Below are positions 35,069 through 44,001 of a DNA stretch of 64,000 bases, piece after piece. Each line of letters starts with the position of its first letter. The first letter of the stretch is position 1. Where the stretch lies: positions 393,185 to 457,184 of the forward strand of contig NZ_PJME01000004.1 in NCBI RefSeq assembly GCF_002954775.1, read 5' to 3'. The translations under genes were made by a program, and so were the position numbers. The DNA is from Streptomyces geranii. Lineage in GTDB: Bacteria > Actinomycetota > Actinomycetes > Streptomycetales > Streptomycetaceae. A model generated the notes under the pieces. That model did no database searches and had not been told where the DNA came from. It saw nothing but the letters and a program-made list of their open reading frames with translations.

Positions 35069-36135
35069 GTGAGGTTGGCCGCCGCGTCGGCGAGCAGGCC
35101 GGCGTACTCGTCGGTGACGGCCGGGATGGTGAGCGCGGTGGGCGGGGACAGCGCGGCGGCCAGTTCGGAGTTGTCCGCCAGGACGACGACCGCACCCTTG
35201 GCGACCGCCGGGATCTTGCCGAGCAGCGGGTCCTTCTGGAGCCGGGCGAGGAGCTTGTCGTCGCCGTAGGTGACGATGATGTCGACGTCGTCGAAGACGT
35301 CGGCCTTCTCCGCGCTGAGGGTGGCGTAGAACTCCTGGGTCTTCGCCGACAGGTCCGTCAGGCTGGCCGGGTACTTCATGCCGAGGTCGACGGAGAACTG
35401 GTTCCGGGCGTCGTGGGTGGTGTAGTAGCCGACGGTGCTGAAGTCCTTGGGGTCGAAGTAGCCGACCAGCGCGGTACGGCCCGCGATCGTGGGGTGGCTC
35501 GTGGCCGCCTCGTCGATCGTCTTCTCCAGGCTCGCGACGAGTGCGTCGCCCTCGGCGGCGAGGCCCAGCGCCTCGGCGTCGAGCCGGACGGTGTCCCGCC
35601 AGGTCGTGCCGTACGCGGTGTCGGGGTAGGCGACGGTCGGGGCGATCTCGCTGAGGGTCGTGTAGTCGGCCTTGGAGATGCCGGAGTGGGCGGCGAGGAT
35701 CACGTCCGGCCGGGTGTCGGCTATCGCCTCGAAGTCGAGGCCGTCGGACTCGTCGAACAGCGCCGGGGTGTCGGCCTTCAGCTCCGTGAGCTTCTTGGTG
35801 GTCCACGACAGCACGTCGTCGCCGTCCTGGTCGCCGTACGCCTGCTTCGGGATGCCGACGGGGACGACGCCGAGGGCGAGGGCGGCGTCGTGGTTGCTCC
35901 ACACGATCGTGGCGACCCGCGTCGGCTTCTTCTCGATGACCGTCGTACCGAGGGCGTGCTTGATGCTGACGGGGAACGCGCCGGTGTCGGCAGAGGCCGA
36001 GCCGGAGGCGGCGGCGTCCGACGAGCCTGCTGATCCGCCGGTCGATTCGCTGCTCGCGCAACCGGTCAGGGCGAGCAGGGCGGAGGTCGCGCACACGGCC
36101 AGGGTTCTTCTGAGGGGCAGGGACAGGAGTCTCAT
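35065..36135 (-). CDS. Ferric-siderophore substrate-binding lipoprotein
   Basis: 356 residues with a lipobox (LLALTGC) after a short signal. It is a class III (FepB/FecB) binding protein: TRVATIVWSNHDAALALGVV, PDVILAAHSGISKADYTTLS, and the long rigid helix between lobes. First gene of the operon. The Ser/Gly/Ala-rich linker after the lipid Cys is typical. The Shine-Dalgarno is weak. Expression should be iron-repressed through the box at 36181. Confidence 0.92.
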   Translation of the reverse strand: MRLLSLPLRRTLAVCATSALLALTGCASSESTGGSAGSSDAAASGSASADTGAFPVSIKHALGTTVIEKKPTRVATIVWSNHDAALALGVVPVGIPKQAYGDQDGDDVLSWTTKKLTELKADTPALFDESDGLDFEAIADTRPDVILAAHSGISKADYTTLSEIAPTVAYPDTAYGTTWRDTVRLDAEALGLAAEGDALVASLEKTIDEAATSHPTIAGRTALVGYFDPKDFSTVGYYTTHDARNQFSVDLGMKYPASLTDLSAKTQEFYATLSAEKADVFDDVDIIVTYGDDKLLARLQKDPLLGKIPAVAKGAVVVLADNSELAAALSPPTALTIPAVTDEYAGLLADAAANLT

Positions 36136-36180
36136 CGCGTCATCCGAGGGTTACAGGTGGCCGCTGAGCGGCGGGGGCGG

Positions 36181-36200
36181 AGGTGAGGCTAGCCTTACTT
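36181..36200. promoter_or_regulatory. DmdR/DtxR-type iron box
   Basis: AGGTGAGGCTAGCCTTACTT is palindromic about CTAG (GTxAGGCTAGCCTxAC) and agrees with the DtxR/DmdR iron-box core AGGCTA...CCT. It covers the predicted -10 of the siderophore operon, the classical position for iron-dependent repression. Confidence 0.8.
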
Positions 36201-36215
36201 GGCTCATACTTTCAA
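36186..36215 (-). promoter_or_regulatory. Predicted promoter of the siderophore operon
   Basis: On the minus strand a -35 TTGAAA (36215-36210) and a -10 TAGCCT (36191-36186) are 18 bases apart. The -10 lies inside the iron box. Confidence 0.55.
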
Positions 36216-36227
36216 TTATTTTGAAAG
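36209..36227. promoter_or_regulatory. AT-rich inverted repeat in the divergent region
   Basis: CTTTCAA and TTGAAAG are perfect seven-base arms around TTATT. It is much richer in AT than the surroundings and contains the siderophore -35. It may be a second regulator site or just promoter architecture. Confidence 0.4.
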
Positions 36228-36287
36228 ATGGGTGGGGTTATCTACCGTGAATCCCTGCATTTCGGGCACGTTGGGTGTCGCTGGGCA

Positions 36288-36316
36288 TTGACGCGTCCGA
36301 GATGTCGGCTCTACGG
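36288..36316 (+). promoter_or_regulatory. Predicted promoter of the kinase-aminotransferase/LacI operon
   Basis: TTGACG (36288-36293), a 17-base spacer, and CTACGG (36311-36316). The start of transcription would fall at about 36323, inside the operator that follows. Confidence 0.6.
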
Positions 36317-36336
36317 TTGCCGGAACGTTCCGGCAA
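36317..36336. promoter_or_regulatory. Perfect 20-bp palindromic operator, copy 1
   Basis: TTGCCGGAACGTTCCGGCAA is self-complementary with the central CG of LacI-family sites. It lies directly after the -10, 20 bases before the start codon. A second copy with one mismatch is at 40516. The repressor encoded at 39335 is the obvious ligand. Confidence 0.8.
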
Positions 36337-36355
36337 GACAGAGGCTGAGTCCGCC

Positions 36356-39328
36356 ATGAGCCATCCCCCGCGCTTCCCCTCGGTCGACGAGGCCGATCTG
36401 ACGACGCTGCTCGCCGAACGGTTCGGTGTGCGCGGCACCCTCAAGGACCTCGGCAGCCAGCAGGACCGCAACTACCGGGTCCGCACGGATGCGGGCGACT
36501 ACGTCCTCAAGCTCGCCAACCCCGCCTCGGACCCGGCCCTCTTGTACGCCCAGTGCACGGCGATCGACCGTCTGACGGACGTCCTGCCCGATCTGCGGCT
36601 GCCCCGCGCCCGCGCCGGAGTGGACGGTACGGCGGTCCAGTGGCTCACCGTGGACGGCGCGACCCTCGCCTGCCGGCTGCTGGAGTACGTACCCGGCGAA
36701 CCGATCATGGACAGCCGCTACCTCGCCCCTCAAGTCGTCGCCCGGCTCGGCGAACTCGCCGGACGCATCGCGGCCGGGCTCGCGGATCTCGACGCGGCCC
36801 AACCCGGCGGGGCGGAACCCGGCGAGGCAGGGCATGACGCGGGGGAGCCGGATGCGGCGGAGCACGACCGGACCCGCCTGTGGGACCTGCGCAACGCCCC
36901 TGCCGTGATCGAGGAACTCGCTCCGCACCTGTCCGACCAGATGCGCGCCCAGCGCGTCCTGCGAGCCGCTCGTACCGCGTACGCCCTGGTGGAACCGCAT
37001 ACCGACGCGTTGCCGGTGCAGGTGATCCACGGTGACGTGACCGACAACAACGTGGTCTGCGAGACGACCGCCGACGGGCGCCCCGACCCGGTCGGAGTGA
37101 TCGACTTCGGGGACCTGGGCCCGGGCTGGACGGTGGCGGAACTCGCGGTCACCTGCACCTCCGTGCTGCACCACCACGGGACGGGACCGGCGTCGGTGCT
37201 GCCCGCCGTGCGGGCGTTCCACGCGGTCCGGCCGCTCTCGGACGAGGAGGTGGCCGTGCTGTGGCCGCTGGTCGTGCTGCGGTCGGCCGTCATGGTGGTC
37301 AGCGGGCAGTACGACACCGTCCTGGACCCGGACAACCACTACGCCTCGGCCGCGCTCGACCGCGAGTGGGCCATGTTCGAGGCCGCGGTGTCCGTCCCGG
37401 CGGAGGTCATGACGGCCCAACTGCGGCACGCGCTCGGCCGCCCACCGACGCACTCCGCACCCGTGCCCGGAGACCGACTGCTGCCCGGACTGCCGGACGA
37501 CGTGCACCTCCTCGACCTGTCGGTGTTCGGGGACGACCTGCACTCGGGCCGCTGGCTGGAGCCCGAGGCCGAACACGCCCTCGCCGCCGAAGCGTTGGCG
37601 GCAGGACGGGCGGCGGTGCGGACCCGGCACGGGGAGTTCCGGCTGACGCGTGCGCACACCGACGGCGGCACCTGCGCGCTCGGCGTGGACCTGTACGTCG
37701 CCGGGCCGCTGGAGGTACGGGCGCCCTGGCCCGGAACGGTGACCCGGCATACCGAGGGCGGCCTGATCCTCAGGGCCCTCGACGGCGACGGGCGGCCGGA
37801 CCTGATCCTGGACGGCGTCGACCGCGAGGGTACGACGACCGGCCCGGTCGCGGCCGGACAGCGACTGGGCGCGGTGATCGGCCGAAACGGCTTCCATGTG
37901 CTGGGAGTTCAGCTCTCCCGACTGACGGGCGGCCGGACACCGCGCTTCGCCGACCCCGAACTCGCCGCCGGATGGCTGGAGTTCTGCCCGGACCCGACCA
38001 CGCTGCTGACCGGCCAGGGCTCCGGCGAACCCCAGGACGCGGACGCCGACCGGGAGTTGCTGGCGCGACGTGAGCGTTCCTTCGCCACCGTCCAGGAGCA
38101 CTACTTCGACTCCCCGCCCCGCATCGAACTGGGCTGGCGGCACCACCTGGTCGACACCCACGGCCGCCGCTACCTCGACATGCTCAACAACGTGACCATC
38201 CTCGGGCACGGCCACCCCGCCCTGAGCGACGCCGTGCACCGGCAGTGGCGGCGTCTGAACACCAACTCCCGCTTCCACTACTTCTCGGTGGTCGAACTCT
38301 CCGAGCGCATCACGGAGTTGCTGCCCGACGGACTGGACACCGTCTTCCTGGTGAACAGCGGCTCCGAGGCCGTCGACCTCGCGCTGAGGCTGGCCTGGGC
38401 GACCACTGGGCGGCAGGACGTGGTCGCCGTCGAGGAGGCGTACCACGGCTGGACCTACGCGAGTGACGCCGTCTCGACCTCGGTCGCGGACAACCCGAAC
38501 GCCCTTGCCTCCAGGCCGGATTGGGTGCACACGGTCGCCGCGCCCAACTCCTACCGGGGCCGGTACCGGGGTGCGGAGGCGTGGCGGTACGGTCCCGAGG
38601 CCGTCGCCCGGATCACCGAACTCGCCGCGCAGGGAACCCCGCCCGCCGCCTTCCTGTGTGAGCCGTACTACGGCAACGCCGGCGGCATGGCCCTCCCCGA
38701 CGGCTACCTGGCGCAGGTCTACGAGGCCACCCGCGCCGCCGGAGGGCTGTGCGTCGCCGACGAGGTGCAGGTCGGCTACGGCCGACTGGGCACCCACTTC
38801 TGGGGGTTCGAGCAGCAGGGCGTGGTGCCGGACATCGTGACCGTGGCCAAGGCGATGGGCAACGGGCATCCGCTGGGCGCGGTGATCACCCGACGTGAGA
38901 TCGCCGACGCCTACCGCACTCAGGGCTACTTCTTCTCCTCCTCCGGCGGCAGCCCGGTCAGTTCCGTGGTCGGACTCACCGTCCTCGACACTCTGCGCGA
39001 CGAGAACCTCCAGGCCAACGCCCTGGACGTGGGCGGCTACTTGAAGGGGCGGCTCGTCGAACTCGCCGACCGGCACCCGCTGATCGGCGCGGTGCACGGC
39101 TCGGGGCTGTACCTGGGCGTGGAGTTCGTGCGGGACCGTACGACGCTGGAGCCCGCGACCGAGGAGACGGCGGCGATCTGCGAGCGGCTGCGTGAACTCG
39201 GCGTGATCATGCAGCCGACCTCCGACCGGCAGTGCGTGCTGAAGATCAAGCCGCCGCTGTGCCTGACCCGCGACAGCGCGGACGACTTCGTCGAGGCCCT
39301 CGACGACGTACTGACGTACGGATGGTGA
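36356..39328 (+). CDS. Fused APH-type kinase / class III aminotransferase-fold protein
   Basis: 990 residues from ATG 36356. Domain 1 (about 15-330) is a choline/aminoglycoside kinase fold: QDRNYRVRTDAGDYVLKLAN, VIHGDVTDNNVV with His225-Gly-Asp227, and GVIDFGDLGPGW. Domain 2 (about 440-520) has the look of a short M23/lipoyl-like beta domain (LEVRAPWPGTV). Domain 3 (about 565-990) is a class III PLP enzyme: NSGSEAVDLALRLAW, CVADEVQVGYGRLG and VAKAMGNGHPLGAV with PLP Lys832. In vertebrates, a kinase of this type and a PLP phospho-lyase of this type act in sequence on hydroxylysine, and a related lyase acts on phosphoethanolamine. Here both are fused, so an amino-alcohol kinase plus phospho-lyase is the leading guess. 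Plain transamination is the alternative. Cytosolic; co-transcribed with the LacI gene. Confidence 0.85.
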   Translation: MSHPPRFPSVDEADLTTLLAERFGVRGTLKDLGSQQDRNYRVRTDAGDYVLKLANPASDPALLYAQCTAIDRLTDVLPDLRLPRARAGVDGTAVQWLTVDGATLACRLLEYVPGEPIMDSRYLAPQVVARLGELAGRIAAGLADLDAAQPGGAEPGEAGHDAGEPDAAEHDRTRLWDLRNAPAVIEELAPHLSDQMRAQRVLRAARTAYALVEPHTDALPVQVIHGDVTDNNVVCETTADGRPDPVGVIDFGDLGPGWTVAELAVTCTSVLHHHGTGPASVLPAVRAFHAVRPLSDEEVAVLWPLVVLRSAVMVVSGQYDTVLDPDNHYASAALDREWAMFEAAVSVPAEVMTAQLRHALGRPPTHSAPVPGDRLLPGLPDDVHLLDLSVFGDDLHSGRWLEPEAEHALAAEALAAGRAAVRTRHGEFRLTRAHTDGGTCALGVDLYVAGPLEVRAPWPGTVTRHTEGGLILRALDGDGRPDLILDGVDREGTTTGPVAAGQRLGAVIGRNGFHVLGVQLSRLTGGRTPRFADPELAAGWLEFCPDPTTLLTGQGSGEPQDADADRELLARRERSFATVQEHYFDSPPRIELGWRHHLVDTHGRRYLDMLNNVTILGHGHPALSDAVHRQWRRLNTNSRFHYFSVVELSERITELLPDGLDTVFLVNSGSEAVDLALRLAWATTGRQDVVAVEEAYHGWTYASDAVSTSVADNPNALASRPDWVHTVAAPNSYRGRYRGAEAWRYGPEAVARITELAAQGTPPAAFLCEPYYGNAGGMALPDGYLAQVYEATRAAGGLCVADEVQVGYGRLGTHFWGFEQQGVVPDIVTVAKAMGNGHPLGAVITRREIADAYRTQGYFFSSSGGSPVSSVVGLTVLDTLRDENLQANALDVGGYLKGRLVELADRHPLIGAVHGSGLYLGVEFVRDRTTLEPATEETAAICERLRELGVIMQPTSDRQCVLKIKPPLCLTRDSADDFVEALDDVLTYGW

Positions 39329-39334
39329 CCTGCG

Positions 39335-40357
39335 ATGTCGTCTAGGATTCCGACCGTGCTGCCCGGACCCGACACCCCGCCCACCATCGCCGACGTGGCG
39401 CGGGAGGCGGCGGTCTCCAAGACCACGGCGTCGGACGCGCTGCGCGGCCACGGCCGGGTGTCGGGCCCGACCCGCCGGGCGGTGCTGGAAGCGGCCGAGC
39501 GGCTGGGGTACGCGCCCAACCGGAGCGCCCGCAGTCTGCGCACCTCGGTGACCGACACCATCGCCCTGCACATCCCGGAGTTCCTGACCAGCGCCGAGTA
39601 CTACATGTCGTTCGTCTTCGGCGTCGCCGAACAGGCCGCCCACGCCGGTCTGAACGTCACCCTGCTGTCCTCCGGGCACCTGCCGCACAGCGGCGCCGTC
39701 CCGCAGGTGGACGGCCTGGTGCTGTGCGACCCCGTCGCCGAGGACCCGGTGGTCGACCAGCTGATGAACAGCGGGCTGCCGGTCGTCACGGCCGAGCGGT
39801 ACGTCGGGGACCGGCAGCCGACCGGGGTGATCTGGTCCGACCACGAGACCTCGATGACCGGACTCCTGGACCATCTGTACGAGGCCGGCGCCCGGCGGCC
39901 CGCGTTCATCGCCTCCGACACCACCTCCGACTGGGCCACCACACTCCAGCGCACCCACGCCCGTTGGTGCGCCGCGCGTGGCACACCGAAACTCGTCCGC
40001 AAGGCCCCGTTCGGGTCCGCGCCCGACGTGCTGCAGGGCGCGGTGCGGGAGATGCTCGCCGAGACGCCGGAGATCGACGCGATCGTGTGCGCGGCGGACG
40101 GCGCCGCCGCTGCCGTACTGCCCGAACTGCGCGCCGCCGGACGCACGGTGGGCCGTGACCTTCTGCTCGCCTCCTGCGTGGACAGCTCCTCCATGCGGAC
40201 GGCGGAACCACCGATCACCGCGGTCGACCTCCGACCACGTGCCATGGGCGCCGAATGCGCCCGGCTGCTCTGCGAAATCCTGTCCGGCGAGACGCCACGG
40301 GGCACCGTGCGCGCCCTTCCCATCGAGATGCACGTCCGGGCCTCCACCCGCCCGTAG
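39335..40357 (+). CDS. LacI-family repressor of the flanking two operons
   Basis: 340 residues, starting seven bases after the fused enzyme. The HTH is PTIADVAREAAVSKTTASDA, the hinge AERLGYAPNRSARSLRTS, then a periplasmic-binding-protein-like effector domain. By position and by the paired palindromes at 36317 and 40516 it should repress both its own operon and the peptide ABC operon, with the imported compound or a breakdown product as inducer. Confidence 0.92.
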   Translation: MSSRIPTVLPGPDTPPTIADVAREAAVSKTTASDALRGHGRVSGPTRRAVLEAAERLGYAPNRSARSLRTSVTDTIALHIPEFLTSAEYYMSFVFGVAEQAAHAGLNVTLLSSGHLPHSGAVPQVDGLVLCDPVAEDPVVDQLMNSGLPVVTAERYVGDRQPTGVIWSDHETSMTGLLDHLYEAGARRPAFIASDTTSDWATTLQRTHARWCAARGTPKLVRKAPFGSAPDVLQGAVREMLAETPEIDAIVCAADGAAAAVLPELRAAGRTVGRDLLLASCVDSSSMRTAEPPITAVDLRPRAMGAECARLLCEILSGETPRGTVRALPIEMHVRASTRP

Positions 40358-40477
40358 TCATTCATATGTGAATTACGTTTCCCGAACTCCCCGAGGGTGT
40401 TCGGTAATTCCCGCATGTCCTGCTGAAATCGCAGCTCAGACCCTGTGTTTCAAGTGGGTTTATTTCTTCTCCAGTCA

Positions 40478-40506
40478 TTGACACGAATATTTGTCGAGGC
40501 TAACTT
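40478..40506 (+). promoter_or_regulatory. Predicted promoter of the peptide ABC operon
   Basis: TTGACA (40478-40483), 17 bases, TAACTT (40501-40506): near-consensus sigma-70 (HrdB) spacing. Its architecture matches the promoter at 36288, again followed at once by the palindromic operator. Confidence 0.75.
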
Positions 40507-40515
40507 CACTGCACA

Positions 40516-40533
40516 TGCCGGAACGATCCGGCA
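40516..40533. promoter_or_regulatory. Palindromic operator, copy 2 (one mismatch)
   Basis: TGCCGGAACGATCCGGCA differs from perfect symmetry at one position and from the copy at 36317 at one position over 18 bases. It covers the predicted transcription start and is 25 bases before the start codon of the binding protein. Confidence 0.8.
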
Positions 40534-40558
40534 AACTCTCCGAAAAGGAGGAGCGAGA

Positions 40559-42166
40559 ATGCGGAGATCAGCGATCATCGTCGGTTGTTCCGTCGCTCTG
40601 TCGGCCACTCTGACGTCGTGTTCCGCACCCGCCGCAACCGATGCGACCGATACCGGGAAAGCCTCGAAGTCCGGCTATCTCACCGCGTCCGACGCGTCCT
40701 TCAAGGGCACAGGACCGCTCACCGTCCAGCTCGACTACGACTCCGTGGAGGCCGGCGGCCTCGACCCGCAGACCGCCGCCACCGCCCGTTCCTGGTCCAT
40801 CGAGTCGCTCGTCTACGAACCCCTGGTGACCGTCGACCCCAAGTTCGGCATCGAGCCGCTGCTGGCCAGCTCCTGGAAGCAGCCCGACGCCACCACCTAC
40901 GTCTTCACCCTCCGCAAGGGCGTGACGTTCTCCAACGGACGAGCCCTGACCACCGCCGACGTCGTCGGCAGCCTCCAGCGCCTACTGAAGTCCAAGGCCG
41001 CCTACGCCGCCCAGCTCGGCCCCGTGAAGTCCGTGACCGCCACCGGCCCGACCGAGGTCACCGTCCAACTCGCCAAGGCCTACACGCCGTTCCTCGCCGC
41101 GCTCGCCAACACCCCGGCCGCGATCCTCCCCATGAAGGAGATCGACGACGGCTCGCTGGACCTGACGAAGGAAATGCTGGGCACAGGACCGTTCGTGGTG
41201 AAGAACCACAAGCAGGACCAGTACTGGAACTTCACCCGCAATACCGCCTACCGTGACACGAAGAAAGTCCGTGTCGATGATCTGAAGATCGAGATCGTGC
41301 CGCAGGAAGCGGCCCGTCTCGCCGCACTCCGCAACGGCAGCGCGGCCGTCGTGAACTTTAACAACATTGATTCCATGGACCAGTTGACGGGTACCCGGAA
41401 CGCGAAGGTCGTCAGCCAGGCGAACAGCGATTTCTACTACCTGATCCAGAACTCCAAGAATCCGGACTCGCCGCTCGCCGACGAGAAGGTCAGGTTCGCG
41501 CTGAACAGTGCCCTGAACCGGACCGAGATCGCCTCCGTCGCCCTCGGCGGCCAGGCCCAGCCGACCGGCGTCACCCCGAGCGTCCTGCCCGGCGCCTGCG
41601 ACCCCGCGAAGCTGCCCGCCGCGACCGTCAAGACCCCCGACGCGGCGGCGCTGAAGAAGGCGGGGACGCTCCGCCTCGCCGTCTACACCTCGGAGCCCGC
41701 CGTCGGCCAGATCGCCCAGGTGATCCAGCAGCAGCTCGCCAAGGCCGGCGTCACCGTGAAGATCCAGAAGTACGACGACACCACCTACGGCGCCAAGGTG
41801 TTCGGCGCGAAGCCCGACTTCGACCTGGCCGTCGGCTGGTTCGCCGGATACGTGGACGCCTCCATGGTGTCCCGCTGGTGGAACCCCGTGCTCGCGGGCT
41901 TCTCCGGCACCTTCCTCAACGACGACAAGACCCTCGACGCCCTCATCGACAAGGCGGCCGGCGAACCCGACGGCGCCACCCGCACCAAGACGCTCGCCGA
42001 CCTGTGCGCCCGCGTCGACACGGCCGCCCAGATGCTGCCGCTGGTCACCCGACCCTCCGTCATCGGCTACCGCACCGACCAGGTCAGCCCGACCCTGCGC
42101 ACCGCCGAGGGCTACGGCAACTTCCTGCGGGACATCACCTCGTACACCCTCCCGGCCGGGAAGTAG
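40559..42166 (+). CDS. Peptide-type ABC substrate-binding lipoprotein (family 5)
   Basis: 535 residues from ATG 40559 (AAGGAGG upstream). Signal peptide with lipobox LTSC (Cys at about 21). Family 5 features: LDPQTAATARSWSIESLVYE, EPLLASSWKQPDATTYVFTL-RKG, and the segment MLGTGPFVVKNHKQDQYWNF. Family 5 proteins bind peptides, nickel, opines, or small amines. First gene of an eight-gene operon with repeated stop/start overlaps. Confidence 0.92.
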   Translation: MRRSAIIVGCSVALSATLTSCSAPAATDATDTGKASKSGYLTASDASFKGTGPLTVQLDYDSVEAGGLDPQTAATARSWSIESLVYEPLVTVDPKFGIEPLLASSWKQPDATTYVFTLRKGVTFSNGRALTTADVVGSLQRLLKSKAAYAAQLGPVKSVTATGPTEVTVQLAKAYTPFLAALANTPAAILPMKEIDDGSLDLTKEMLGTGPFVVKNHKQDQYWNFTRNTAYRDTKKVRVDDLKIEIVPQEAARLAALRNGSAAVVNFNNIDSMDQLTGTRNAKVVSQANSDFYYLIQNSKNPDSPLADEKVRFALNSALNRTEIASVALGGQAQPTGVTPSVLPGACDPAKLPAATVKTPDAAALKKAGTLRLAVYTSEPAVGQIAQVIQQQLAKAGVTVKIQKYDDTTYGAKVFGAKPDFDLAVGWFAGYVDASMVSRWWNPVLAGFSGTFLNDDKTLDALIDKAAGEPDGATRTKTLADLCARVDTAAQMLPLVTRPSVIGYRTDQVSPTLRTAEGYGNFLRDITSYTLPAGK

Positions 42167-42172
42167 CCGGTC

Positions 42173-43144
42173 ATGGACCACATCCGCTGGCTCCTGGGCC
42201 GGACCGCCGCCGCCCTGCTCACCCTGCTCGGCGTGTCGGTGCTGATCTTCGCGGCGGTCCGCGCGATGCCCGGCAGCTACACCGACCTGGTCCTCGGACC
42301 GCTCGCCACCCGGTCGGAGAAGGCCGCGGCGGCGGCCCGCTTCGGACTCGACCGGCCGGTGGTCGAGCAGTACCTGTACTGGCTCCGCAACGCCGTACAG
42401 GGCGACTTCGGCACCTCGCTGGCCGCCCGCACCCCCGTCGCCACCGAGTTCGGCGACCGGCTGCCGGTCACCGTCACCCTCACCGCACTCGCCCTCGCGC
42501 TCACCGTCCTCATCGGGATCCCGCTCGGCGTGTACACCGGCACCCGCGAGGGCGGCGGGCGCGGGGGAGCGGCGGGCCGGCTGGTCAGCGCCTTCGGGAT
42601 GAGCCTGCCGGAGTTCGTGCTCGGCAGCCTGGTGGTGTTCCTGTTCACCCGCTACAGCCTCGGCCTGTCCGTCGGCACCTACGTCCCCTGGTCGCAGGAC
42701 CCGCTCGGCTCCGTCGGCTCCCTGTTCCTGCCCGCCTGCGTCCTCGCCGTGTTCTGCGTCGCGGCCACCGCCCGCACCACCCGCGACGCGGTCCTCGGCG
42801 TGCTCGTCGAACCGCACATCGCCGCCGCCGTCGCCCGCGGCGAACCGAAGGGAGCCATCGTGCGCCACCACGTCCTGCGCAACGCGGCGGTCCCCGTCCT
42901 CACCCTGGTGGCCACCCTCACCGCCTACCTCCTCGGCGGCACGGTCATCATCGAGCGCCTCTTCAACGTCCCCGGCCTCGGCTCGTACCTCGTCGACGGC
43001 CTCGACCGCCGCGACTACGCGGTCGTCCAGGCCGGAGTACTGCTCGCGGCGGCCGTGTTCATCACGATGAACCTGCTGGTGGACCTGGTCAGCGGGCTGG
43101 TCGACCCGAGGATCGGCACGGTCGGGAAGAGGGCCGACGCATGA
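42173..43144 (+). CDS. Peptide-type ABC permease (DppB/OppB)
   Basis: 323 residues, six membrane helices. Starts with the family's WLLGRTAAALLTLLGVSVLIF and ends with a binding_protein-dependent inner membrane domain: VARGEPKGAIVRHHVLRNAAVP (EAA-like loop) and GGTVIIERLFNVPGLGSYLV. The first extracellular loop includes GLDRPVVEQYLYWL. Its stop overlaps the next ATG. Confidence 0.93.
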   Translation: MDHIRWLLGRTAAALLTLLGVSVLIFAAVRAMPGSYTDLVLGPLATRSEKAAAAARFGLDRPVVEQYLYWLRNAVQGDFGTSLAARTPVATEFGDRLPVTVTLTALALALTVLIGIPLGVYTGTREGGGRGGAAGRLVSAFGMSLPEFVLGSLVVFLFTRYSLGLSVGTYVPWSQDPLGSVGSLFLPACVLAVFCVAATARTTRDAVLGVLVEPHIAAAVARGEPKGAIVRHHVLRNAAVPVLTLVATLTAYLLGGTVIIERLFNVPGLGSYLVDGLDRRDYAVVQAGVLLAAAVFITMNLLVDLVSGLVDPRIGTVGKRADA

Positions 43145-44001
43145 GGGCGGCAGCGGTGCGCGTACGCCGCGCGCTCGCCATGCGCTCGTACGACGGCCTG
43201 TTCCGCGCTGCTGTGTGGGTGCTCGGCGTCCTGCTCCTCGTCACCCTGGCGGGGCCGTTCGTCGGAGTCGGTGGGCAGCCCGACGCCATCGTGGGACCAC
43301 GACTCATGCCACCGGGAGCGGGCTGGCCGCTGGGCACCGACAACCTCGGCCGCTCCCTGCTGCCCCGCCTCCTCCAGGGCATCGGCACCACCCTCCTGCT
43401 GTCCTGCCTGGCCGTCGCCTGCACCGCGCTCATCAGCACCGCGCTGGGGGTGATCGCCGGCTACCGGGGCGGCCGTACCGCCGAGGTGATCCTGCGGATC
43501 GGGGACGTGCTCTACTCCTTCCCCGCCATCGTGCTGGCCGTCCTGGTCGCCGCCGTCCTCGGCCCAGGCCGTACGGCCGCTCTGGCCGCGATCGTCCTGG
43601 TGACCGTCCCGCTGATGACCCGCATGGTCGGCACCGCCGCCCGCGCGGTCGCCCGCCGCGAGTTCGTCACCGCCGCCAGGATCAGCGGCGTCCGCGCCCC
43701 GACGATCATGCTCCGGCACATCCTGCCCAACGTCGCGGGCACCGTCGCCGTCCAGGGCACCTACGCCCTGTCCGTCGGGATCCTCGTCGAGGGCGGCCTC
43801 AGCTTCCTCGGCTACGGCGTCCAACTGCCGGACGCCTCCCTGGGGTTGCTGATCCAGGAAGGCGGCCTCTACATGGTCGGCGCCCCCTGGCTGATCGTCG
43901 CCCCCGGCGTCGTCCTGGTCGCCGCGATCATGGCGATCAACCTCGTCGGCGACAGCCTGCGCGACCGCTTCGAACCCCGGGAGACGAGGTCCCTGGTATG
44001 A
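43141..44001 (+). CDS. Peptide-type ABC permease (DppC/OppC)
   Basis: 286 residues from ATG 43141, which overlaps the DppB stop. DppC hallmarks: HPLGTDNLGRSLLPRLLQG-type entry (WPLGTDNLGRSLLPRLLQG), DVLYSFPAIVLAVLVAAVLG, REFVTAARISGVRAPTIMLR (coupling loop) and GGLSFLGYGVQLPDASLG. Partner of DppB in the channel. Confidence 0.93.
   Translation: MRAAAVRVRRALAMRSYDGLFRAAVWVLGVLLLVTLAGPFVGVGGQPDAIVGPRLMPPGAGWPLGTDNLGRSLLPRLLQGIGTTLLLSCLAVACTALISTALGVIAGYRGGRTAEVILRIGDVLYSFPAIVLAVLVAAVLGPGRTAALAAIVLVTVPLMTRMVGTAARAVARREFVTAARISGVRAPTIMLRHILPNVAGTVAVQGTYALSVGILVEGGLSFLGYGVQLPDASLGLLIQEGGLYMVGAPWLIVAPGVVLVAAIMAINLVGDSLRDRFEPRETRSLV

Noticed and set aside
36311..40333. Very long leftward open frame antisense to the fused enzyme and LacI genes
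   Set aside because: It has no domain, reads as low-complexity Gly/Arg/Val, and mirrors rightward genes with clear motifs. High GC produces such shadows.
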